Assembly (NCBI RefSeq): GCF_031583065.1
Contig: NZ_CP134053.1
Location: forward strand, 5,056,001-5,120,000
DNA length: 64,000 bases
Direction: 5' to 3'
Source of the DNA: Streptomyces sp. CGMCC 4.7035
GTDB taxonomy: Bacteria > Actinomycetota > Actinomycetes > Streptomycetales > Streptomycetaceae
Below, in pieces: positions 25,147 to 33,854 of the stretch. The notes below the pieces were generated by a model. It worked only from the letters and a program-made list of their open reading frames with translations. It searched no databases and had not been told where the DNA came from. The translations under genes were made by a program, and so were the position numbers. Within the stretch, counting starts at the first letter, position 1; each line of letters opens with the position of its first letter.

Positions 25147-25907
25147 TTGCCCCCCTCGATGCCGTTGATGCGCTCATGGATGACGGCGGCCCGTGCCAGC
25201 AGCGGCCGCGCGTAGGCCCGCCGAAGGTCGTCGGGTGCGTCGAAGCCGGGTTCGTCGGCCAGCCATACGTCGGGGATCTCGGCGGTGACCTCGGCGAGGA
25301 GCTCCTCGGTGACCAGGGGCGCCAACTCGGCGGCGGCCCGGGCGACATCCGGGGCGAAGCGGCCGAGGGCATGGTCCGAGGCGTCGTAGGGCCGGGCCGC
25401 GGAGGCCTCGGCGCCGGGCCAGTTGTGGTGCCAGATCATGGTCGCACCGTGGTCGATGAGCCACAGTTCGCCCCGGTGCATCAGCAGGTTGGGGTTGCGC
25501 CAGGACCGGTCGACGTTGTTGATCAGCGCGTCGAACCAGACGATCCGCCCGGCCTCCTCGGCGCACACCCCGAAGGCGAGCGGGTCGAAGCCGAGGGCAC
25601 CGGAAAGGAAGTCCATGCCGAGGTTGGTGCCGCCGCTGGACTTCAGCAGCTCCTGCACCTGCTGGTCGGGCTCGCCGAGCCCCAGCAACGGGTCCAGCTC
25701 GATCGTCACCAGCCGGGGCATCCGGAATCCCAGCCGGCGGGCAAGCTCGCCGCAGACGACTTCGGCGACGAGTGTCTTGCGGCCCTGTCCCGCGCCGGTG
25801 AACTTCATGACGTACGTGCCGAGGTCGTCTGCCTCGACAAGGCCCGGCAGCGAACCACCCTCACGCAGCGGCGTGATGTAACGGGTCGCAGTGACCCCCG
25901 TCAACAC
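25143..25907 (-). CDS. compact HipA-family kinase
   Basis: 254 residues, much shorter than the roughly 440-residue HipA toxin. It keeps the catalytic half: VMKFTGAGQGRKTLVAEVVC (ATP-binding Lys of VMKF and Glu of LVAE), a catalytic loop FDALINNVDRSWRNPNLL (Asp, then Asn) and the metal-binding LIDHG. The N-terminal subdomain and DNA-contacting region of HipA are missing, and no HipB-like antitoxin is adjacent; DUF3037 is the coupled partner. Start is GTG 25907 with only a weak GGGAAA site. The first 16 or so codons overlap a 29-bp repeat that recurs at 31651, where a second, better-looking 5' end of the same gene is found. This suggests its native start was displaced by an insertion. Confidence 0.85.
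   Translation of the reverse strand: MLTGVTATRYITPLREGGSLPGLVEADDLGTYVMKFTGAGQGRKTLVAEVVCGELARRLGFRMPRLVTIELDPLLGLGEPDQQVQELLKSSGGTNLGMDFLSGALGFDPLAFGVCAEEAGRIVWFDALINNVDRSWRNPNLLMHRGELWLIDHGATMIWHHNWPGAEASAARPYDASDHALGRFAPDVARAAAELAPLVTEELLAEVTAEIPDVWLADEPGFDAPDDLRRAYARPLLARAAVIHERINGIEGGK
25861..25889. repeat. left copy of a 29-bp direct repeat (putative attL)
   Basis: TCACGCAGCGGCGTGATGTA followed by ACGGGTCGC; the same 29 bp with one change (A to G at position 21) stands at 31651-31679 in direct orientation. It lies inside the first codons of the hipA-like gene and 98 bp from the end of an integrase remnant, the usual geometry for attL of an integrative element. Confidence 0.65.
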
Positions 25908-25986
25908 TTTCCCAGACCCAACGACTCTTTTGCCTTACATTCCACGGTCAACCTCAAGTGTGTGCAACCAAGGGAACCGTCATCGA

Positions 25987-26160
25987 TCAGCCCTGGGGAG
26001 AATCTGGGGAGTTTCGGCCGGCACGCCGATCCCCCTCCCTACCGAGCAGCCGATCAATGGCGGCGCGCCCCTTGCTTCCGGCCTCCGGCATGAAGTGAGC
26101 ATAGTAACCAAGCGTGACAGCCGGCGAAGAGTGCCCGAGCCCCAGCGCATCCGTGGCCGC
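25987..26160 (-). pseudogene. C-terminal remnant of a tyrosine integrase
   Basis: The last 50-58 codons before the TGA at 25987 read LGHSSPAVTLGYYAHFMPEA then GSKGRAAIDRLLG. This is the terminal catalytic box of phage-type tyrosine recombinases: the LGHSS His and the nucleophile Tyr in GYYAH. The ending NSPDSPQG is also familiar from actinomycete integrases. Upstream of about 26160 the similarity stops, and the remaining domains (core-binding, first Arg, HxxR) are missing. The gene is therefore inactive. It stands next to a 29-bp direct repeat, as an integrase normally stands next to its attachment site. Confidence 0.75.
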
Positions 26161-26578
26161 GCCTTCGCCACTCGGGCCGCGGAATGGACCGAGGGACGTG
26201 GCCTGAACGTCACGAAGCCGGCCTCCGCCGTCAGTCTCAGGCTCTTGAGTCTCACCGTCCGCCGGATCCCATGCCCTGAAAATCCCCACCGGGTGCTCAG
26301 CAGACGGACAGACCTGCTCTGTTGATCTCCCCACCTCGGATCCGGGAGTGGGGCCTGCATCAGGTCGTGCGCACGCCAGGCGCCACATGTCACCGCCACC
26401 GGGCCCGTTGGGCTGCGGTGGCGGCGGCGATGGCGTGTGGGAGTTGGTCAGCGGGTGGCCTTGGCGGCCGACCCGGTTCCTCATCTCCGGGCTGTACGGC
26501 CGCGTCACCCCCCGGTCGTGCGCCCAGTTGCCGTCCTTCGAGGCGCGATCGCGCTGCCCCAGGCCGGAGCCAGCCGTG

Positions 26579-26700
<122 letters not shown>

Positions 26701-26920
26701 CCGAACGTATCCCCCGGCCACACTGTTCTCGTCCCGAAGTGATGGATGCCTCCAGACGGGACGCCGTGTCACCCGACTTCCGCGCGGACGGCCGGTGGGT
26801 TCGTCCGGACACCGCCGCCTCCTGCCCGCGCGAGCACGGCCGCAGCGGAGCCAGAGCCGATGGCTCACCCCCTCACCCCGCAAGAGCCCCCACCGCCGGA
26901 TGCGGAATCAGGTAGATCCT

Positions 26921-27619
26921 TTAGGCCGATAGAGCCTTGACGAGTAGCTTGGCGAGGGGTCCTGAAGACGCGGGGTTCTGCCCGGTGATGAGGTTGCGGT
27001 CCACGACCGTGTAGGGCTCCCAGGCGGGACCCCGCGAATAATCCGTGGGCAGCTTCTTCAGCTCGTCCTCCAGGAGCCACTTGGCCTTGTCGGCGAATCC
27101 GACTCCGGCCTCCTCCTCGTTGCAGAATCCCGCTACACGGTAGTTCGCGAAAGGCGTGTCGCCGTTCGCGTCACGGGTCGCGAGGAAGGCAGCCGGGGCA
27201 TGGCAGACGACGCCGAGTGGTTTGCCGGAAGCGAGGGCCTCCCGCAGGAGCGCCCCGGAGTCCGGGTCGACCGCAAGGTCTTCCATCGGGCCATGGCCTC
27301 CGGGGTAGTAGACCGCGTCATAGTCCTCGAGACGTACCTCCTTCAGGGAGATGGGGTGCCGCAGCTCCTCCGCCTTCTCGATCACGGCCTCCTCCCGGAG
27401 GGAGTTTTCCTCGCCGCCCGCCATTCCGGGCCGCAGGCTCATCGTGTCCACAACGGGTACGACCGCCCGCGGAGTTGCCACGGTGACCTCGTGTCCGGCA
27501 TCGGTGAACACGGTGTAAGGCGCCACGAACTCCTCGGCCCAGTACCCGGTGGGGTGCCGATGCCCGTCCTTCAGGGTCCAATAACTTGCGCCGGTCATCA
27601 CGCACAGGATCTTGGCCAT
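26921..27619 (-). CDS. DJ-1/PfpI-family (Hsp31-like) protein
   Basis: 232 residues. MAKILCVMTGASYWTLKDGH and TGYWAEEFVAPYTVFTDAGH are the type-1 glutamine-amidotransferase-like start; the YYPGGHGPMEDLAVD and KPLGVVCHAPAAFLAT segments contain the nucleophile elbow with Cys and the following His. An acidic residue before the GGHG turn completes the usual triad. Such proteins act as glyoxalase III, chaperone-like or deglycase-like stress proteins; a role in detoxifying reactive aldehydes is plausible but inferred. ATG 27619 sits 7 nt after GAGGAG. It lies within the putative element and is divergent from the PEBP-like gene. Confidence 0.85.
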   Translation of the reverse strand: MAKILCVMTGASYWTLKDGHRHPTGYWAEEFVAPYTVFTDAGHEVTVATPRAVVPVVDTMSLRPGMAGGEENSLREEAVIEKAEELRHPISLKEVRLEDYDAVYYPGGHGPMEDLAVDPDSGALLREALASGKPLGVVCHAPAAFLATRDANGDTPFANYRVAGFCNEEEAGVGFADKAKWLLEDELKKLPTDYSRGPAWEPYTVVDRNLITGQNPASSGPLAKLLVKALSA

Positions 27620-28001
27620 GGGATGCTCCTCGCTCCTCTTGACGACGTCACCCGGAGGCACAGAACGACCAGTTTGATACCTACGCGACAAGTGTGAGTA
27701 GACATCTTGAAATCTGCAACTTGCGACCGATCTATGCACGCGTAGCGTATATGAGCAATAGAATTCTGGCACCGAAACATAAAATCAGCGCGACACGAAC
27801 ACCGGGATTTGAATATCAAGGGAAAGAGTCTCGCTACGTCCATTCCAGGCAGATCCACCACCATGAAGTAGCCAATGCGATTGCCTGCGAAAGCGGGAGT
27901 CTCCAGTGAAGGCATCCGGATTTATGCGGCCCCAAATTCGGCCGTCGCCGACACTGCGGCACAACGAGGACTGACTCAGTAGAAAATTTCGGAGGATTGC
28001 C
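27620..28001. other. AT-richer divergent promoter region
   Basis: This 382-bp gap between the DJ-1 and PEBP-like genes is visibly poorer in G+C than its surroundings, with runs such as AGCGTATATGAGCAATAG and AAACATAAAATCAGC. Open frames in it are short and lack ribosome binding sites. It should contain two promoters. The composition fits imported DNA. Confidence 0.6.
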
Positions 28002-28532
28002 GTGATCAAACCCTATGGCCCCTACGATTTCATGCCGCCGATCAGGACCTTCTCGTTGACCTCCGATTCCGTGGCCAACGGCGAGCAACTGGCCCGCGAG
28101 CAGGTGAGCGGCATCCTGGGAGCAGGCGGATTGGACATCTCACCGCAGCTGAGCTGGTCCGGTTTTCCCGAGGAGACGCGGAGTTTCACTGTGGCGATGT
28201 TCGACCCCGATGTGCCTACCGCTTCGGGCTTCTGGCATTGGGCTGTGGCCAACCTGCCTGCCTCCGTGACCGACCTTCCGGCCGGGGTGGGAGACGGCAG
28301 GGATCTACCGGGTGGCGCGGTGACACTGGTCAACGACGCCGGCTACCGAAGGTACCTCGGTCCGGCAACGCCTCCAGGCAATGGTCCGGACCGCTACTTC
28401 CTCGTGGTGCATGCCGTCGACGTGGAAGAACTAGATGTGTCCGGGAAAACAACCCCTGCCTACCTGGAGTTCCTCCTGTTCAGCCACGGAATCGCGAGGG
28501 CGACCCTCTACGGCACCTTTGAGCGGGCCTAG
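28002..28532 (+). CDS. YbhB/YbcL family (PEBP, Raf-kinase-inhibitor-like) protein
   Basis: 176 residues. The phosphatidylethanolamine-binding fold is clear: [20 protein letters not shown] and [20 protein letters not shown] carry the DPD and HW residues of the anion-binding pocket, and [20 protein letters not shown] holds the G.P.GP.HRY motif, with D in place of H. Bacterial members are of unknown role, sometimes protease or lipid binding. GTG 28002 follows CGGAGGATTGCC. It ends 11 bp before a strong bidirectional terminator. Confidence 0.9.
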   Translation: MIKPYGPYDFMPPIRTFSLTSDSVANGEQLAREQVSGILGAGGLDISPQLSWSGFPEETRSFTVAMFDPDVPTASGFWHWAVANLPASVTDLPAGVGDGRDLPGGAVTLVNDAGYRRYLGPATPPGNGPDRYFLVVHAVDVEELDVSGKTTPAYLEFLLFSHGIARATLYGTFERA

Positions 28533-28542
28533 CCCGATCGTT

Positions 28543-28578
28543 CATGAGGGCCCGTCAGCGCGCTGACGGGCCCTCATG
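28543..28578. terminator. bidirectional terminator between convergent genes
   Basis: A 36-bp perfect palindrome: CATGAGGGCCCGTCAGCG followed by its exact complement. It sits between the stops of the PEBP-like gene (28532) and the alpha/beta hydrolase (28587) and can end transcription from both sides. Confidence 0.85.
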
Positions 28579-28586
28579 CAATCGCC

Positions 28587-29441
28587 CTACTGCTTCCAGT
28601 CCTCGGCGGCGTCGACGATCAGGTTCTTGACCGCCTGCGGGTGGGAAACCAGGGAAACGTGCGAGGAGTTGATCTCCACTGTCTTACGGGCATTCGCCCG
28701 CTTCGCCTCGAACAGCTCCAGGGCCGGATTGATCGCCTGGTCCTGTCTGCCGACAAGGACGTATACGGGCTTGTTCCGCCATGCGGCGCCGGTGAGCTTG
28801 TCCGCGAACGCCGAGAGCGCGATCGGGCGCTGGGTGGCGCCCAGGATGTCGGTCTGACTCGTGGGCAGGTCGGCGGCGAAGACCTCGTGCAGTTTGTCCG
28901 GCTGTACGTAGACGTCCGTGCCGGTGGTGCCGTCACCGTTGCGGAAGGGCACCTGCTTCAGGGCCTTGGTGAGCGGGGCGGGAGCGAACTTCGCGGAGAG
29001 GCTGGAGAAGGACTCTCCCGCATCCGGCATGATCGCATTGATGTAGACGAGGGCCTTGACGTTGTCGTTTCCGACGGCGGCCTGGGAGATCACCTCTCCG
29101 CCGTAGGAATGGCCGACCAGGACGATCGGTCCCTTGACGGACTTCAGGAAGCTTGCGAGGTAGGTCGAGTCCTGGGGAATGCCGCGGAGCGGGTTGGCCG
29201 GTGCGGCCACCGTGTAGCCGTTCTGCTGGAGCCGCTGCACGACACCGTTCCAGCTCGACGCGTCGGCGAAGGCGCCGTGCACGAGCACGATGGTGGGCTT
29301 CTCCCGGCCGGGATCACCGCCCGGACCACCAGCCCGTGCCGTTTCGGCTGTCAGTCCGGAGGTGATACCCGATACGGCCAGAAGAGCCGCACCCCAACGG
29401 GCAATGTTCACGGTGCGGCGGGACGCGCGGGATATTCGCAT
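28587..29441 (-). CDS. secreted alpha/beta hydrolase
   Basis: 284 residues. The N-terminus MRISRASRRTVNIARWGAAL then LAVSGITSGLTAETARAG is a signal peptide with a twin-arginine-like start. The hydrolase domain starts with TIVLVHGAFADASSWNGVVQ (oxyanion HG), has the nucleophile elbow VLVGHSYGG with Ser, and the catalytic His in INSSHVSLVSHPQAVKNLI; an Asp in VLVGRQDQAINPAL completes the triad. This resembles the group of small esterase-like proteins annotated as alpha/beta hydrolase, salicylate-esterase-like. ATG 29441 follows GAAGGACCGGC. It lies inside the putative element. Confidence 0.88.
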   Translation of the reverse strand: MRISRASRRTVNIARWGAALLAVSGITSGLTAETARAGGPGGDPGREKPTIVLVHGAFADASSWNGVVQRLQQNGYTVAAPANPLRGIPQDSTYLASFLKSVKGPIVLVGHSYGGEVISQAAVGNDNVKALVYINAIMPDAGESFSSLSAKFAPAPLTKALKQVPFRNGDGTTGTDVYVQPDKLHEVFAADLPTSQTDILGATQRPIALSAFADKLTGAAWRNKPVYVLVGRQDQAINPALELFEAKRANARKTVEINSSHVSLVSHPQAVKNLIVDAAEDWKQ

Positions 29442-29812
29442 GCCGGTCCTTCGGTGCGGGGACGTCGGACGACGCCCGGGATTCCATATTCGATGGCACC
29501 TGATGGCTTGTCCCCGTGCAGGGGCCATCCGAGTGAACTCAATCGGTTGTGCCAAGTGCACCCGCCCACCAAGCCGCTCCTCCACGGGGCTATTTATTCT
29601 CATCTGGACGCCCAGGTGGCCAAGAGAGAGAATCCAGCGGCATCGCTGCCGCGGGCTGTGGTGGGAAAGAATTCGTCGCCAGATTCCAGGGAGGTCGGCC
29701 TCTCGCGTTCCGCGATCAGCCCGAGGGTCCTGCGGTCGACACCTGCGATGGCATGGAACAACCCCCTCACCGACTGCCTGTTGGAGCGGATGAGACTCGG
29801 TGTTGCTTGAAA
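29442..29812. other. no gene recognised
   Basis: 371 bp upstream of the secreted hydrolase. It must contain that gene's promoter. Plus-strand frames here are antisense extensions and no motif was recognised; parts may be remnants of lost genes in the decaying element. Confidence 0.4.
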
Positions 29813-29815
29813 TCA

Positions 29816-30755
<940 letters not shown>

Positions 30756-30936
30756 TCCTTCTCGAAGTACGAGAATTCATCGGACGTGCATCACTCAGTC
30801 GCGTCGAGGTCCGGGGCGGATAGCGCTGATTCTCCGTCGGCGAGTACCCGGCCGGATAGAACATCAGCGCCTTGCGGATGGCGCGTCGAGACAGCGGCGA
30901 TCCTTGCCCATTGGCTGGCAGCCGAAGGAACCGTGT

Positions 30937-31560
30937 CTAAATGATGTTCAGGTGGTCGAGGAACGGGGTCGCGGCGTGTGTGTCCCCGGTGATGTGGCAG
31001 CGGTCGCGCCAGGGTTTGCGGGTGGTGGCCCAGGCGATGAAGTCGAGGGCCGTGCTGTGGATCCGGGTGGCGGTGGAGTCCGCTCCAGATGTCACGGTCA
31101 ACTGTCCATCCGGTGCGGTCGCGGGGAGGATCGTGATGGTGGTCGCGCCCGGTCCGGTCAAGTCGAGGACGAGGGGCCGGCGGACGGTGGCGGTGAGTGC
31201 GGATCCCTGCATCCGTGGAAGGCCGGCGAGCATGAAGTCGATGGCGGAGGCGACCTGGTCGTCGGTCGGTTCCGGCAGCTTGAACGGGAGCGGGCCGTCC
31301 GGGGCGAGCAGGTCGTTGCGCAGGTGACAGAAGACGTTGAACGCCATGGTGTTCGCCAGGAGATGGCGCGGATACGTCCCGAGCCCCGCCACCTCGACGG
31401 GATCGTTCTTCGGCAACGAGGGGTCGGGCGGGGGCGGGGGCGGGTCCACGGCCTCGGAGGCGAGCGCCGCGAGGTGGCTCCGCCCGCTGCTCTTACGGGC
31501 GGCCCGGTCGCGGCACTTCACAAGCCTGTCAGGCCAACCACCCGACCTTCCCGAGTTCAC
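30937..31560 (-). pseudogene. N-terminally truncated maleylpyruvate-isomerase-like (MDMPI) gene
   Basis: The readable part resembles the second half of mycothiol-dependent maleylpyruvate isomerase family proteins: ANTMAFNVFCHLRNDLLAPD, DFMLAGLPRMQGSALTATVR, LVLDLTGPGATTITILPA and the terminal FIAWATTRKPWRDRCHITGD then LDHLNII. The usual first domain, with its DinB-like metal-binding helices (a WTV.DL..H segment), is absent; instead the frame begins with unrelated basic sequence. A 207-codon frame is still open, but without the metal site it should be inactive. Confidence 0.6.
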
Positions 31561-31637
31561 GCTCTGGCGGGGGCGCCGCCTTCATGCTGCATCGAGACCT
31601 GTGCTTCGGCCCCAGGATTCCCGTAGGTCCGCAAATA

Positions 31638-31697
31638 TAGCGAGCCTCCTTCACGCAGCGGCGTGATGTAGCGGGTCGCGATGACTTCCTTGAGCAT
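31638..31697 (-). pseudogene. orphan 5' end of the hipA-like gene, with right direct-repeat copy (putative attR, 31651-31679)
   Basis: From ATG 31697 the minus strand reads MLKEVIATRYITPLREGGSL, then unrelated sequence. This is nearly the N-terminus of the HipA-like protein at 25907 (MLTGVTATRYITPLREGGSL). The 29-bp core at 31651-31679 differs from 25861-25889 at one base. Outside the core most differences fall at third codon positions. The start here is ATG, and the N-terminus looks closer to what I recall for Streptomyces homologues. It is best read as the original 5' end of hipA, separated from its body by an insertion of about 5.8 kb. Confidence 0.7.
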
Positions 31698-31916
31698 CGC
31701 CCCAGGTTCCTGGCGTGCCGGCGGACGCAGGAGGCGACCTGTCGGCGTCCCTGTGCCGGGCTGACAGCGAGGCGACAGCTGTGTTTTACGTCCGCCTCAT
31801 CTCGAAGGCGTCAAGATCTCGACACCGTCTGAACGGCCATTGCCCGCAGGCCGTACCACCGTGCAGATCTCACAGACCTCCGTGTCTACGAAACATCCGT
31901 GGAAGGGAACGTCAGC

Positions 31917-32384
31917 ATGACCAGCGAATCGTTTCAGCCCGTCTCGGCACCGGCCCGCCGCACCGTCGTGGCGGCGGTCGGCGCGACGGGACTCGCCGTC
32001 GCGCTGACCGCGTGTGGAGGCTCGGACGACAACTCCAGCAGCAGCGTGAGCAGCGGCAGCACCGGCGGAGGCGACAACGCGGCGGCCGGCTCCGGCGGCA
32101 CGGTGCTCGCGAAGACCTCCGACATCCCCGAGGGCGGCGGCAAGGTTTTCGAGGCCCAGGGCGTGGTGGTGACCCAGCCGGCTGCGGGCCAGTACAAGGC
32201 CTTCTCGTCCAAGTGCACCCACGCGGGCTGCGCGGTGAAGGACATCTCGAACGGCGTGATCACCTGCCCGTGCCACAACAGCCAGTTCTCCGCCACCGAC
32301 GGCAGTGTGAAGAAGGGTCCCGCCACCCAGCCGCTGGCCGCCGCGAACATCACCGTGTCCGGGGACGAGATCAAGCTCGCGTGA
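31917..32384 (+). CDS. Rieske 2Fe-2S lipoprotein
   Basis: 155 residues. The signal peptide has a twin-arginine-like ARRTVVAAVGATGLAVALTAC and a lipobox Cys, followed by a long Ser/Gly linker (residues 40-62). The Rieske domain follows with CTHAGC and, 15 residues on, CPCHNSQF: two Cys and two His ligands for a 2Fe-2S cluster are all present. The final strand ANITVSGDEIKLA closes the fold. Such small exported Rieske proteins are common in streptomycetes and presumably carry electrons at the membrane outer face; Tat export would let the cluster be loaded in the cytoplasm. ATG 31917 follows GGAAGG at some distance; GTG 31899 is too early. Confidence 0.92.
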   Translation: MTSESFQPVSAPARRTVVAAVGATGLAVALTACGGSDDNSSSSVSSGSTGGGDNAAAGSGGTVLAKTSDIPEGGGKVFEAQGVVVTQPAAGQYKAFSSKCTHAGCAVKDISNGVITCPCHNSQFSATDGSVKKGPATQPLAAANITVSGDEIKLA

Positions 32385-32396
32385 CCTCGCGCCCCC

Positions 32397-33047
32397 TCAC
32401 GCCCGTGCCCCCCGGCGCGGTGGCTTGAGGCAGGCCAGCACCTCGTCCGTGGTCGCGACCGTGGCGACCAGTGCGAGCGTGTTGCGGATCATCGCGGGGG
32501 TGTAGTCGGAGGGCACCCCCGCGATGGCGTCCGCGGGTACGAGGGCGGTGTAGCCGCGGTTGACCGCGTCGAACACCGCGTTGGGGATCGCCACGTTGGC
32601 CGAGACGCCCGTGACGATCAGGGTGCGGCAGCCCAGGTTGCGCAGCAGCGCGTCGACCTCGGTGCCCGCGAGGGGCGACAGTCCGTGCAGCCGGCGTACG
32701 ACGAAGTCCTCCTCGGCCACCTCGATGGGCGCGGCGACGCGCACCGCCGTGGTGCCGGACAGCTGCTGGACCGGGAGCCGTTCGGCCGCGCGGAAGAGGC
32801 GGGCGTTGCGGCTGGCACCGCGGCCGTCCGGCCGGCGTTCGGCGATCGCGTGGATCACCTGCGTCCCGCATTCGTGAGCGGCCGCGACCAGCCGGGCCAC
32901 GTTGGCGAGCGCACCCGATGAGCGCGCCTCCCTGGCCAGTTCGGGCAGCGCGCTGTCCGGACCGACGACGCCCTGCTGGCACTCGACGGTGAGCAGGACC
33001 GTGGTCCGTGGGTCCAGGAGTTGGCTGAGCTGTTCGTACGACGGCAT
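32397..33047 (-). CDS. cysteine hydrolase of the isochorismatase-like family
   Basis: 216 residues. The motif pattern fits: RTTVLLTVECQQGVVG (the Asp of the triad is replaced or shifted here, with Glu in VECQ), then RRLHGLSPLAGTEVDALLRN carrying a Leu-His where many members have the Lys, and TLIVTGVSANVAIPNAVFDA, in which the usual nucleophile Cys of the VTGV..N.CV motif appears as Ala or Ile. The fold is therefore clear but two of the three catalytic residues of standard isochorismatases are not evident, so activity is doubtful or different. ATG 33047. Convergent with the Rieske gene, which ends 12 bp before this stop. Confidence 0.72.
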   Translation of the reverse strand: MPSYEQLSQLLDPRTTVLLTVECQQGVVGPDSALPELAREARSSGALANVARLVAAAHECGTQVIHAIAERRPDGRGASRNARLFRAAERLPVQQLSGTTAVRVAAPIEVAEEDFVVRRLHGLSPLAGTEVDALLRNLGCRTLIVTGVSANVAIPNAVFDAVNRGYTALVPADAIAGVPSDYTPAMIRNTLALVATVATTDEVLACLKPPRRGARA

Positions 33048-33207
33048 GGCTCCCCTTGTCGTCGACGGTCGGACGGGCGAGAGTAGCGACCGTTGCGGGC
33101 GGACGGAAGTACGACCATTGCGGGTTGGCGGAAGACCACCCATTCTTTTCTGACGTGATGTCAGAGGATCTCTCTGGCACGACGTGGGAGAAGAAGAGGG
33201 GGACCGG

Positions 33208-33675
33208 ATGTCCGACACTCAGCGCCGGGGCCGGAAGATCATGATGACATCGGGTGAGCTGGACGAATTCCTCACCACCCAGCGCACCTGCCGAGTGGCC
33301 ACCGTGTCGGCCGACGGCGCCCCGCATGTGAGCGCCCTGTGGTTCGCGTGGGACGGCACCTCGCTGTGGCTGTACTCCGTCGTCCGCAGCAAGCGCTGGG
33401 CCGATCTGAGCCGCGATCCGCGGATCGCCGTCGTCATCGACACGGGCGAGGAGTACGAGCAGCTACGAGGCGCCGAGCTGTCCGGCACAGCGGAGTTCGT
33501 GGGCGAGATCCCCCGCACCGGAGACCTGTGCGCCGAACTCGACGCCCCGGAGACGCTGTTCGCGCGCAAGAACTTCGGTCTGGAGGAGATGCCGTACGAC
33601 GGCCGCCACGCGTGGATCCGGCTGACGCCAAAGAAGATCGTCTCCTGGGACTTCCGCAAGCTGGGTTCGCTGTAG
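33208..33675 (+). CDS. PPOX-class F420-dependent or FMN-binding enzyme
   Basis: 155 residues of the split-barrel pyridoxamine-phosphate-oxidase fold. MTSGELDEFLTTQRTCRVAT, VSADGAPHVSALWFAWDGTS and LYSVVRSKRWADLSRDPRIA match the group that in actinobacteria mostly binds F420 (or FMN, or heme). It could reduce unsaturated small molecules or bilirubin-like substrates, but nothing fixes it. ATG 33208 follows GAGGGGGACCGG. It is divergent from the cysteine hydrolase (160 bp apart). A three-copy tandem array follows its stop. Confidence 0.82.
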   Translation: MSDTQRRGRKIMMTSGELDEFLTTQRTCRVATVSADGAPHVSALWFAWDGTSLWLYSVVRSKRWADLSRDPRIAVVIDTGEEYEQLRGAELSGTAEFVGEIPRTGDLCAELDAPETLFARKNFGLEEMPYDGRHAWIRLTPKKIVSWDFRKLGSL

Positions 33676-33728
33676 CCCACGCGGCGGGGCGTTCGGCAGC
33701 CGCCGGGGCGAACCTTTCACGGCCGCCC

Positions 33729-33833
33729 GCTCGGACGAACCACCGGGCGCACCGCAGCCGCGCGCTCGGACGAACCACCGGGCGTACCGCAGTCGCCCGC
33801 TCGGACGAACCGCCGGGCGCACCGCAGCCGCGT
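33729..33833. repeat. three-copy 35-bp tandem array between convergent genes
   Basis: Units begin GCTCGGACGAACC at 33729, 33764 and 33799 and continue with the rest of a 35-bp sequence (CACCGGGCGCACCGCAGCCG and variants). Two to four substitutions separate copies. It lies 53 bp after the stop of the PPOX gene and 21 bp before the stop of the LysR gene. I see no strong terminator hairpin beside it. Confidence 0.85.
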
Positions 33834-33854
33834 GCTTGGGCCTTCTCTCGCCGC

